Below are positions 52,323 to 59,906 of a stretch of 64,000 bases of DNA, piece by piece. The stretch spans positions 62,001 to 126,000 of the forward strand of contig NZ_RCCH01000008.1 in NCBI RefSeq assembly GCF_003663945.1. The letters are read 5' to 3'. The first letter of the stretch is position 1. Every line of letters begins with the position of its first letter. A program made the position numbers and the translations under genes. Source of the DNA: Lacinutrix venerupis (GTDB lineage Bacteria > Bacteroidota > Bacteroidia > Flavobacteriales > Flavobacteriaceae). Under the pieces are notes generated by a model, which saw only the letters and a program-made list of their open reading frames with translations, had not been told where the DNA came from and made no database searches.

Positions 52323-52704
52323 GTTTAAAACACTGAGGTTTAAAATTTTAAAAAAAATAACACAAAATATATTTGCAATTCAAAAAAAAGTATTTCATTT
52401 GCAGCATTATAATATTATTACTTTTATAAGTACATAATATAGCTGAACAAATTGAACCGTGTTTATACGTTCGGGCTTTTGGACATCAGGAAGTCATTTT
52501 CAAAAGCAGCTTTTAGATTAAGCAACCGAATTTTAGAGCTAACTTCCGCTTTTACTACAATCTATGCAAGCCAGCATCAATATGGCTTTGTGCCTACATG
52601 TGAGTTGAAAATTCAAATCTGAATATCTTTACAATTTCTTAAACTGAATTAAATTTCAGTCCTATGTTATTGTTTTAATTTTCAAATTCACTATTTTCAA
52701 ATAA
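52323..52704 (+). ncRNA. Promoter-led structured leader or independent small RNA upstream of speA
   Basis: About 380 bp without a recognised protein gene. TATATTTG at 52368-52375 is a strong -7 box, so a transcript should start near 52382, more than 300 bases before the arginine decarboxylase ATG. Between 52441 and 52610 the sequence is noticeably richer in G and C than the flanks and can form hairpins: 52455-52473 (GAAC/GTTC with more pairs inside), GCTTTTG (52475-52481) with CAAAAGC (52501-52507), and AAGCCA (52568-52573) with TGGCTT (52583-52588). A 56-codon open frame (TTG 52452 to TGA 52622) also spans it. I cannot assign it to a named RNA family. Confidence 0.45.
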
Positions 52705-54102
52705 ATGAATACAAAATATATTGATTTAATAAATCAAACTTTTGATTTTCCACAAGATGAATTCAAACTGGAAAAAAACCAATTACAGTTTCATGGTATA
52801 GATTTAATGAAACTAAAAGAAGAATATGGTGCACCTTTAAAGTTTACCTATTTGCCACAAATTTCTAATAACATACAGCGTGCAAAACAATGGTTTGCAA
52901 ACGCTATAGAAAAACACGACTATAAAGGAAAATATAACTATTGTTATTGTACTAAAAGCTCACACTTTAAACATGTTTTAAACGAAGCTTTAAAAAATGA
53001 TATACATATAGAAACATCTTCTGCTTTCGATATTGATATTGTAGAAAGTTTAAAAGCCGAAGGTAAAATAACAAACGAAACTTATGTAATTAGCAACGGT
53101 TTTAAACGTGCGCAATACATTACCAACATTGCTCGATTAATTAATAACGGCCAAAAAAACGCCATTCCAATTATTGATAATTATGAGGAAATAGATTTAT
53201 TATCTCAAGAAGTAAAAGGTAAATTTAATATTGGTATTCGTATCGCTTCAGAAGAAGAACCAAAATTTGAGTTTTATACCTCTCGACTAGGTATTGGTTA
53301 CAAGAATATTGTTCCTTTTTATAAAAATCAAATACAAGGCAATAAAAAAGTCAACCTTAAAATGTTACACTTCTTTATAAATACGGGTATTCGTGATAAT
53401 GCATATTATTGGAATGAGTTACAAAAATGTTTAAAAGTATATACTAGTTTAAAAAAAATATGTCCAAGCTTAGACAGCTTGAATATTGGTGGTGGATTCC
53501 CTATTAAAAACTCATTAGCATTCGATTTCGATTATGAATATTTGGTAGACGAGATTGTAAACCAAATTAAACTTACTTGTGAAGAAGAAGGTGTAGATGT
53601 GCCAAACATTTTCACAGAATTTGGAAGCTTTACAGTAGGAGAAAGCGGTGGAGCTATTTACGAGATCTTATACCAAAAACAACAAAACGATCGTGAGAAA
53701 TGGAATATGATTAATTCATCATTTATCACAACATTACCAGATACTTGGGCAATTAACAAGCGTTTTATAATGTTGCCACTTAACCGTTGGGAGTCAACTT
53801 ACGAGCGTGTTTTACTAGGAGGTTTAACATGCGATAGTGACGATTACTATAACAGTGAGCAGCACATGAATGCTATTTATTTACCAAAATATAATAAAGA
53901 TAAACCTTTATATATAGGGTTTTTTAACACAGGTGCATACCAAGAAACTATAGGTGGTTTTGGAGGTCTGCAACACTGCTTAATACCGTCTCCAAAACAC
54001 GTTTTAATTAATAAAGATGAAGACGGAAACATAACAACAAAACTATTTAGTGAACAACAAAAAAGTGAAGACTTACTTAAAATTTTAGGCTATGCAAACT
54101 AA
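52705..54102 (+). CDS. speA: Arginine decarboxylase (biosynthetic, PLP-dependent)
   Basis: 465-residue fold-III decarboxylase making agmatine from arginine. PLP lysine context YCTKSSHFKHV, the LNIGGGFPI phosphate-binding stretch, FTEFGSFTVGESGGAIYEI, and LLGGLTCDSDDYY with the active-site cysteine are present. It is shorter than the E. coli SpeA type (about 650 residues) and lacks its extra domains, as is common in Bacteroidota. The next gene, agmatinase, overlaps its end by 11 bases. Together they make putrescine. A long structured leader upstream may regulate the operon. Confidence 0.92.
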   Translation: MNTKYIDLINQTFDFPQDEFKLEKNQLQFHGIDLMKLKEEYGAPLKFTYLPQISNNIQRAKQWFANAIEKHDYKGKYNYCYCTKSSHFKHVLNEALKNDIHIETSSAFDIDIVESLKAEGKITNETYVISNGFKRAQYITNIARLINNGQKNAIPIIDNYEEIDLLSQEVKGKFNIGIRIASEEEPKFEFYTSRLGIGYKNIVPFYKNQIQGNKKVNLKMLHFFINTGIRDNAYYWNELQKCLKVYTSLKKICPSLDSLNIGGGFPIKNSLAFDFDYEYLVDEIVNQIKLTCEEEGVDVPNIFTEFGSFTVGESGGAIYEILYQKQQNDREKWNMINSSFITTLPDTWAINKRFIMLPLNRWESTYERVLLGGLTCDSDDYYNSEQHMNAIYLPKYNKDKPLYIGFFNTGAYQETIGGFGGLQHCLIPSPKHVLINKDEDGNITTKLFSEQQKSEDLLKILGYAN

Positions 54103-55030
54103 AACTTATGCAGGTATTGGAGAAGAATTCTCTAAACTTGAAACATCAAAAATTGTATTAATTCCTGTACCTTACGATGGTACAAGTACTTGGCAAAAAG
54201 GAGCAGATAAAGGTCCAGAAGCATTTTTAAATGCTTCAGAAAATATGGAGCTTTACGATATTGAAACAGAAACCGAAGTTTACAGACAAGGTGTTTATTT
54301 AGCAGATCCTGTAACAGAAAATAGCTCGCCAGAAGCAATGGTAGATGCTGTACATAAAGAAACTAAAAAGTATATTAAAAAAAATAAGTTTGTTACAATA
54401 TTTGGAGGCGAACACTCAATCTCTATAGGTACTATTCGTGCCTTTAACGAAATGTATCCAAGCTTAACAGTTTTACAACTTGATGCGCATGCAGACTTAC
54501 GTAAAGAATACGAAGGCTCAACTTGTAACCATGCTTGTGCAGTGTACGAAGCTAGCCAAACAACAAATTTAATTCAAGTTGGTATTCGCTCTATGGACGT
54601 TATAGAAACTACAGTAATGGACAAAGACAAAACATACTTTGCTCATGAAATGGCTTTAGATGATACTTGGATGGATAGCGCTGTAGATCAAATGACAGAA
54701 AATGTATTTATTACAATAGATTTAGACGCTTTCGATCCTTCAATAATGCCAAGTACAGGAACACCAGAACCTGGCGGATTATTATGGTACGAAACACTAG
54801 AATTCTTAAAGCAAGTATTTGCAGAGAAAAACGTAGTAGGTTTTGATATAGTAGAATTATGCCCAAATAAAATTGATAAATCTTCAGATTTTTTAGCAGC
54901 AAAATTATATTACAAAATGCTAAGCTATAAATTTGAAAATGATGATGTTGAGGCAGATTACGACAATGCTTACGAGAATGTAAAACAAAAAAACAACAGT
55001 GCTAAATACAACGAAGACGATGAATACTAA
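54092..55030 (+). CDS. speB: Agmatinase (ureohydrolase)
   Basis: 312-residue manganese enzyme hydrolysing agmatine to putrescine and urea. The metal-binding motifs are complete: FGGEHSISIGT, LQLDAHADLRKEY and ITIDLDAFDPSIMPSTGTPEPGG. The C-terminal 30 residues are rich in Asp, Glu and Asn and extend past the conserved fold. ATG 54092 lies within the end of speA, and the following gene again starts 11 bases before its stop, so translation is probably coupled along speA-speB-DHS-like. Confidence 0.94.
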   Translation: MQTKTYAGIGEEFSKLETSKIVLIPVPYDGTSTWQKGADKGPEAFLNASENMELYDIETETEVYRQGVYLADPVTENSSPEAMVDAVHKETKKYIKKNKFVTIFGGEHSISIGTIRAFNEMYPSLTVLQLDAHADLRKEYEGSTCNHACAVYEASQTTNLIQVGIRSMDVIETTVMDKDKTYFAHEMALDDTWMDSAVDQMTENVFITIDLDAFDPSIMPSTGTPEPGGLLWYETLEFLKQVFAEKNVVGFDIVELCPNKIDKSSDFLAAKLYYKMLSYKFENDDVEADYDNAYENVKQKNNSAKYNEDDEY

Positions 55031-55994
55031 AGGACCAATTTCTCAATTTATAGAAAAACACTATCTGCATTTTAATGCAGCAGCCTTAGTTGATGCAGCA
55101 AAAGGTTACGAAGCACAATTAGAAAGTGGTGCTAAAATGTTAGTAGCATTAGCAGGTGCAATGAGTACTGCAGAACTTGGAAAAAGTTTTGCCGAAATGA
55201 TAAGACAAGATAAAGTACAAATAATCTCTTGTACAGGTGCAAACCTTGAAGAAGATATCATGAATTTAGTAGCACATTCTCATTATAAACGTGTGCCTAA
55301 CTATCGCGATTTAACACCGCAAGACGAGTGGGATTTACTAGAAAAAGGTTTAAACCGTGTAACAGATACTTGTATTCCAGAAGAAGAAGCATTTAGAAGA
55401 TTGCAACAACATATTGTAAAAATTTGGAAAGATGCCGAAGCTAAAGGAGAACGTTATTTACCGCATGAATACATGTATAAAATGTTATTATCTGGAGTTT
55501 TAGAGCAATATTACGAAATAGATTTAAAAGACTCTTGGATGTATGCAGCTGCCGAAAAAAACCTGCCAATAGTTTGCCCAGGTTGGGAAGACAGTACAAT
55601 GGGAAACATTTTTGCAAGCTACGTGCTTAAAGGAGAACTTAAAGCAAGCACAATGAAATCTGGTATAGAGTACATGACTTTTTTAGCAGATTGGTACACA
55701 GATAATTCTGAAAATGGAATAGGCTTTTTTCAAATTGGAGGTGGAATAGCAGGAGATTTTCCTATATGCGTAGTACCGATGTTATATCAAGATATGGAAA
55801 GACCAGAAACACCGTTTTGGAGTTATTTCTGTCAAATTAGTGACTCGACAACAAGTTATGGATCGTATTCTGGTGCCGTACCAAACGAGAAAATCACTTG
55901 GGGAAAACTAGATATAGATACACCAAAATTTATTATAGAAAGTGATGCTACAATTGTAGCTCCATTAATTTTTGCTTACCTGTTAGACCAATAA
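55020..55994 (+). CDS. Deoxyhypusine synthase-like protein, probable homospermidine-type synthase
   Basis: About 324 residues from ATG 55020, which overlaps the speB stop by 11 bases; an earlier GTG adds seven residues read through the speB end. NAD-binding features (ISCTGANLEEDIMNLVAHSHY, LPIVCPGWEDSTMGN, FFQIGGGIAGDFPICV) and the catalytic-lysine block ITWGKLD (Lys296) match eukaryotic and archaeal deoxyhypusine synthase. Bacteria lack eIF5A, so the usual protein substrate is absent. Standing after arginine decarboxylase and agmatinase, it probably transfers an aminobutyl group onto putrescine to make homospermidine, a common polyamine in Flavobacteriaceae. The family is firm, the reaction inferred. 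Confidence 0.87.
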   Translation: MNTKGPISQFIEKHYLHFNAAALVDAAKGYEAQLESGAKMLVALAGAMSTAELGKSFAEMIRQDKVQIISCTGANLEEDIMNLVAHSHYKRVPNYRDLTPQDEWDLLEKGLNRVTDTCIPEEEAFRRLQQHIVKIWKDAEAKGERYLPHEYMYKMLLSGVLEQYYEIDLKDSWMYAAAEKNLPIVCPGWEDSTMGNIFASYVLKGELKASTMKSGIEYMTFLADWYTDNSENGIGFFQIGGGIAGDFPICVVPMLYQDMERPETPFWSYFCQISDSTTSYGSYSGAVPNEKITWGKLDIDTPKFIIESDATIVAPLIFAYLLDQ

Positions 55995-57532
55995 TGGACG
56001 ACAAGAAAATTGAAAATATCGAATTAAAGTACTTAACCGTAGAGGATTATGCAGAATTAAAATCTGCAACATTAGAATCTTACGGCGGTGTGTTAGATTC
56101 GTATTGGAAAAAAAGCCACATACAACAATTAACAACCATTTTTCCTAAAGGTCAAGTGGTTATTAAAATTGATGGCAATATTGCTGGTTGTGCATTATCT
56201 CTTGTTGTAGATTACGATAAAATTGAAGATAATCACACCTATGCAGATATTATTAAAGGCGATAAGTTTAAAAATCACGATCCAAATGGAGACGTATTAT
56301 ACGGTATCGATGTTTTTATAAAACCAGAATATCGAGGCTTGCGTTTAGGAAGACGTTTATACGATTATCGTAAAGAATTATGCGAAGAGCTTAATTTAAA
56401 AGGAATTGTTTTTGGAGGTAGAATGCCAAATTATCATAAGCATCAAAGCGATTTAACACCAAAAGAGTATATTGAAAAAGTAAAACGAAAAGAGATTCAT
56501 GATCCTGTTTTAAATTTTCAAATCTCTAACGATTTTCATCCACTTAGAATAATAAAAGGCTATTTAGAAGGTGATACCGCATCAAACGAGTATGCAGTAT
56601 TAATGGAATGGGATAATATTTATTATACCAAAAAAAGCCGAAAAGCAAGTTCTGTAAAAACAGTTGTTAGGTTAGGATTAATACAATGGCAAATGCGTAC
56701 TTATAACTCTTTAGAAGAGTTAATGCAGCAAGTAGAATATTTTGTAGATAGCGTTGCAGCATATAGGTCGGATTTTGCTTTGTTTCCAGAGTTTTTTAAT
56801 GCACCATTAATGGCTAAATACAATCATTTGCATGAGCCAGATGCTATTAGGGAATTAGCAAAATACACTAAAGTAATTGTAGATAAAATGAAACAATTAT
56901 CTATTTCTTACAACATTAATATTATAACTGGAAGTATGCCAGAATTAATAGAAGACAAGTTGTATAATGTAGGTTACCTGTGTAGAAGAGATGGAAGTAT
57001 AGAGCGTTACGAAAAAATACACGTTACACCAGATGAAGCTAAAGTTTGGGGTATGCAGTGTGGTAATAAATTACAAACGTTTGAAACCGATGCAGGAAAA
57101 ATAGGAATACTAATTTGTTACGATTCAGAGTTTCCAGAATTATCAAGATTATTGTCTGATGAAGGAATGGATATATTATTTGTACCATTTTTAACAGATA
57201 CTCAAAATGGATATTCTCGAGTACGCTTATGTGCACAAGCAAGAGCAATAGAAAATGAATGTTATGTTGCAATTGCTGGATCTGTTGGAAATTTACCAAA
57301 TGTTAATAACATGGACATCCAATACGCACAATCTGCCGTATTTACACCATGCGACTTTTCATTTCCTAGTAATGGTATTAAAGCTGAAGCAACCACTAAT
57401 ACAGAGATGATTTTAGTTGCAGATGTAGATTTAAGTTTACTTAGAGAACTACATTCTTTTGGAGCTGTCAAAAATTTAAAAGACAGACGAAAAGATTTTT
57501 ACGATGTTATAAGAATTAATAATACAAAATAG
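55994..57532 (+). CDS. GNAT acetyltransferase fused to a carbon-nitrogen hydrolase (nitrilase superfamily)
   Basis: 512 residues in two domains. Residues about 8-210 form a GNAT domain (YGIDVFIKPEYRGLRLGRRLYDY contains the acetyl-CoA loop). Residues about 225-505 form a nitrilase-superfamily amidase with the Glu-Lys-Cys triad in FPEFFN, YEKIHVTPDE and ICYDSEFPE (Cys375). It resembles widely distributed bifunctional proteins of unsettled substrate. The start overlaps the previous stop by one base (TAATG). In a polyamine operon it could acetylate and/or deamidate polyamine derivatives such as N-carbamoylputrescine, but agmatinase already bypasses that intermediate, so the role stays open. Confidence 0.88.
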   Translation: MDDKKIENIELKYLTVEDYAELKSATLESYGGVLDSYWKKSHIQQLTTIFPKGQVVIKIDGNIAGCALSLVVDYDKIEDNHTYADIIKGDKFKNHDPNGDVLYGIDVFIKPEYRGLRLGRRLYDYRKELCEELNLKGIVFGGRMPNYHKHQSDLTPKEYIEKVKRKEIHDPVLNFQISNDFHPLRIIKGYLEGDTASNEYAVLMEWDNIYYTKKSRKASSVKTVVRLGLIQWQMRTYNSLEELMQQVEYFVDSVAAYRSDFALFPEFFNAPLMAKYNHLHEPDAIRELAKYTKVIVDKMKQLSISYNINIITGSMPELIEDKLYNVGYLCRRDGSIERYEKIHVTPDEAKVWGMQCGNKLQTFETDAGKIGILICYDSEFPELSRLLSDEGMDILFVPFLTDTQNGYSRVRLCAQARAIENECYVAIAGSVGNLPNVNNMDIQYAQSAVFTPCDFSFPSNGIKAEATTNTEMILVADVDLSLLRELHSFGAVKNLKDRRKDFYDVIRINNTK

Positions 57533-57540
57533 TATTTTTG
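57533..57540 (+). promoter_or_regulatory. Flavobacterial -7 box before the small acidic gene
   Basis: TATTTTTG begins immediately after the preceding stop codon and 56 bases before ATG 57589, suggesting the small gene can be transcribed separately from the polyamine operon. Confidence 0.4.
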
Positions 57541-57588
57541 AACTAACAAGGTGTCCATAATGCATCTTCAGAAATAAAATATAATGCA

Positions 57589-57906
57589 ATGAAAAATAGG
57601 CAAGACAACTTAAAAAGAGTAATTGTTGACTTCAAAAAATTAACACCAGAAATACTGGCAATGTTAGTCGAAAAATTTCCTGATGGATACGATGATCGTA
57701 ATATCGTTTCTTTTAAGAATGCAAAAAACGAATTAATTGAAGCAGTAGAGCTTATTACTGAAGATACTAAGTATTTAGTAAAAGTAAGTACAAAGCTAGA
57801 GGTTACAATGGAAAATTACGACGAAGACGATTACGAAGATTTCGATAGTGATGATCCAGATGCAATACAAGCTCCAGAACTGGATGAAAATGATGATGAT
57901 TTTTAA
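57589..57906 (+). CDS. Small acidic cytoplasmic protein, function unknown
   Basis: 105 residues. The first 75 form a compact domain (VIVDFKKLTPEILAMLVEKF, then PDGYDDRNIVSFKN), and the last 30 are almost entirely Asp and Glu (ENYDEDDYEDFDSDDPD). There is no signal peptide or membrane segment. I recognise no named family; similar short acidic proteins occur next to speA-type genes in flavobacteria, but their role is unknown to me. It has its own candidate promoter. Length, codon use and tail composition support a real gene. Confidence 0.75.
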   Translation: MKNRQDNLKRVIVDFKKLTPEILAMLVEKFPDGYDDRNIVSFKNAKNELIEAVELITEDTKYLVKVSTKLEVTMENYDEDDYEDFDSDDPDAIQAPELDENDDDF

Positions 57907-58050
57907 TTAAATTTTTCTAACTTAAAACTTACATAAAGCAAGCATATTATAACTATTATTTTCGGCAAGAGATTGTTGTGTTTTTATTTAGAATAAAATA
58001 TAGCCTTCGAACATTTTTTAAAATAAATTCACATTAATAAATTATTCAAA

Positions 58051-58398
58051 ATGAAGTCAAAAAATATAATACAAATAGTAATGGTAGCTTTTTTTATGTT
58101 AACGCTATCAAGTTTTAAAAATATCCAAAATGCTAAAACAATCACTGCCGTTTTTGATGGTGCAGAAGATTATGGGTATAATTTTATTTTTACAAACGAT
58201 GATGAAGATGAAAGAACAATAACGTTTCAAAATATAAATAATGACGTTTTAAAATCTTTCGATTTAAATTCTGATGCATTAATTGGAACAAAAATGAAAG
58301 TAACTTATACAACAGAAATTTTAGTAGAAGAAGACGAAGATGGTTTTGAAATTGAAACAGAAGCGTCTACTATTACAAAGTTAGAAAAGGTTAAATAA
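58051..58398 (+). CDS. Small secreted protein, function unknown
   Basis: 115 residues beginning with a signal-peptide-like segment (KNIIQIVMVAFFMLTLSSF) followed by a short beta-rich acidic domain (AVFDGAEDYGYNFIFTNDDED) and ending in lysines. No family is recognised. It stands alone between a 144-bp gap without visible features and a bidirectional terminator. Probably periplasmic; a lipobox cysteine is absent. Confidence 0.7.
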   Translation: MKSKNIIQIVMVAFFMLTLSSFKNIQNAKTITAVFDGAEDYGYNFIFTNDDEDERTITFQNINNDVLKSFDLNSDALIGTKMKVTYTTEILVEEDEDGFEIETEASTITKLEKVK

Positions 58399-58418
58399 GA
58401 TTTTTTTTACAATATTTA

Positions 58419-58453
58419 AAAAAAATCACATGTATTAAGCATGTGATTTTTTT
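58419..58453. terminator. Bidirectional terminator
   Basis: AAAAAAATCACATG (58419-58432) pairs perfectly with CATGTGATTTTTTT (58440-58453), a 14-bp stem with seven-base loop, A-run on one side and T-run on the other. It serves both convergent genes. The stop codon of the minus-strand gene lies in the loop. Confidence 0.9.
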
Positions 58454-59796
58454 GTTTTTTGAAGGATAGTTTCCCAAATAAACACGCCAAACACAACTAA
58501 ATACTCTAAAGCAATTACCCAAAGGTTTTCGGTATTGTCTGCATTTGCATACGCGAGATAACTTATTATTACAATAAAACTCCATACTAACGGAAATTTA
58601 TAATTTGTAAAAATACTTAGCATAAGTATGGTTACTATATACCAAGGATGCACCGTTGTACTTAAAAACAAATAGATTGTAAAACTAAAAAGCATAGCGG
58701 TTATTAGTTTTTGTAAACTAGTGTTTTTCTTTAAAAAAGATAAATAGAGAATAAATAGTATTGTAATAACTGGTAAAATTTTACCAATTACAGCAATTTC
58801 ATTATAGCCTCTAAACCAATAGCCAATAGCTCTTGCTATATAGTAAATGCTTGCATTAAACTCAAAATTGCTAAACCAGAGTCCAACAGTTTTGGCATAA
58901 TTATCTATAAATTGTGAAGAAAAAAATGGAGCAAATAGTAATAGTATTGTAACTAAAACAATAGTATAAAATGTAATGAGTTTTATAAAATTTTTGGTTG
59001 TTTGTTCTTTTAAAAACCACCAGAAAAACAGTGGTAAAAACATTAATGGTACTAATTTAGTGGCTATAGATAAGGCAAAAACAACTGCTGCCCATTTCCA
59101 TTTTCCAACATGTAAAAGGTATAAACTCCATATTAAAAAGAAAATCATTACACCTTCAAAATGCAGGTTTCCTGTAAGTTCTATTATTATAAACGGATTG
59201 AGTATGTACCAAAATATATTATGTGTTGGTAGTTTTAATTGTTTTAAAAGCTTTTTTCCGTAATAGAGAATTCCAAAATCTGCAGCAATAATTAATAGTC
59301 TTAAAACCATAGCAGAACCAACAATACTTTTACCTGCGAATATGCCTGCTATTATAAAGCATAATTGATTTATTGGTGGATAGTTTGTAAAATGGCTAGC
59401 GTTAAGTTGCCTCATACCATTATACAATTCTTGTGCTTGTGCTACTGGATATTGTGCTTGCGAGATATAAGATTCTGGTGTGTGTAAATATGGATTTATA
59501 CCTTGTAATATCAAGCGTCCGTCCCAAATAAAACGATAAAAATCTTGCGATAAATTGGGTATAGATAGTATAAATATTGCTCGAAATAAAAAGGCTATTG
59601 CGGTAAGAAAATTGGTGTTTTCTTTATTGTTTTTTATTAAAAAGTAAAAGCTTGTAAATAATAAAACATATATAGAAACGAGTTTAAAATGTGCAGTTCT
59701 CTCTAAGTTATACGCAAATGTAAAATATAAAACAGCACTAATAATAGTAAGTAAAATTGGGAGTTTATTAGCTTTAAATACTGCAGAATTAAACAT
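58435..59796 (-). CDS. Polytopic mannosyltransferase-like membrane glycosyltransferase (GT87/DUF2029 or GT-C type)
   Basis: 453 residues with about eleven to twelve hydrophobic helices. The first periplasmic loop carries SQDFYRFIWDGRLILQGINPY, an Asp-containing motif typical of GT-C fold enzymes using polyprenyl-phosphate sugars, and LNPFIIIELTGNLHFEGVMIF is a family segment. A DPM1-like GT2 enzyme that could provide polyprenyl-phosphate-mannose is encoded two genes upstream. It likely adds mannose to an envelope lipid or glycan. Its last codons run into the shared terminator hairpin. The acceptor is unknown. Confidence 0.82.
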   Translation of the reverse strand: MFNSAVFKANKLPILLTIISAVLYFTFAYNLERTAHFKLVSIYVLLFTSFYFLIKNNKENTNFLTAIAFLFRAIFILSIPNLSQDFYRFIWDGRLILQGINPYLHTPESYISQAQYPVAQAQELYNGMRQLNASHFTNYPPINQLCFIIAGIFAGKSIVGSAMVLRLLIIAADFGILYYGKKLLKQLKLPTHNIFWYILNPFIIIELTGNLHFEGVMIFFLIWSLYLLHVGKWKWAAVVFALSIATKLVPLMFLPLFFWWFLKEQTTKNFIKLITFYTIVLVTILLLFAPFFSSQFIDNYAKTVGLWFSNFEFNASIYYIARAIGYWFRGYNEIAVIGKILPVITILFILYLSFLKKNTSLQKLITAMLFSFTIYLFLSTTVHPWYIVTILMLSIFTNYKFPLVWSFIVIISYLAYANADNTENLWVIALEYLVVFGVFIWETILQKTKKSHA

Positions 59797-59800
59797 GACT

Positions 59801-59892
59801 ATGCGTTAGCGATTGAACGGTTTGTTTAAGCTCCTTTTTGTTGTTTTTACAAAAAGAGCGAGTAGTGAAAGCGCGACCTTTAGGTAACGCCC
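59801..59892. repeat. Palindromic intergenic element (REP/MITE-like)
   Basis: About 92 bp in the gap between two glycosyltransferase genes. GCGTTA (59803-59808) and TAACGC (59885-59890) form terminal inverted repeats. Inside, GCTC-TTTTTGT (59830-59841, one bulged C) pairs with ACAAAAA-GAGC (59849-59859). The element is richer in G and C than its surroundings and resembles dispersed extragenic palindromes; only one copy is in this window. Confidence 0.55.
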
Positions 59893-59906
59893 AAAATATT
59901 TTTATA

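Noticed and set aside
54999-55019. GTG start for the deoxyhypusine-synthase-like gene
   Set aside because: It is read wholly inside the conserved 3' end of speB; ATG 55020 gives the expected N-terminus.
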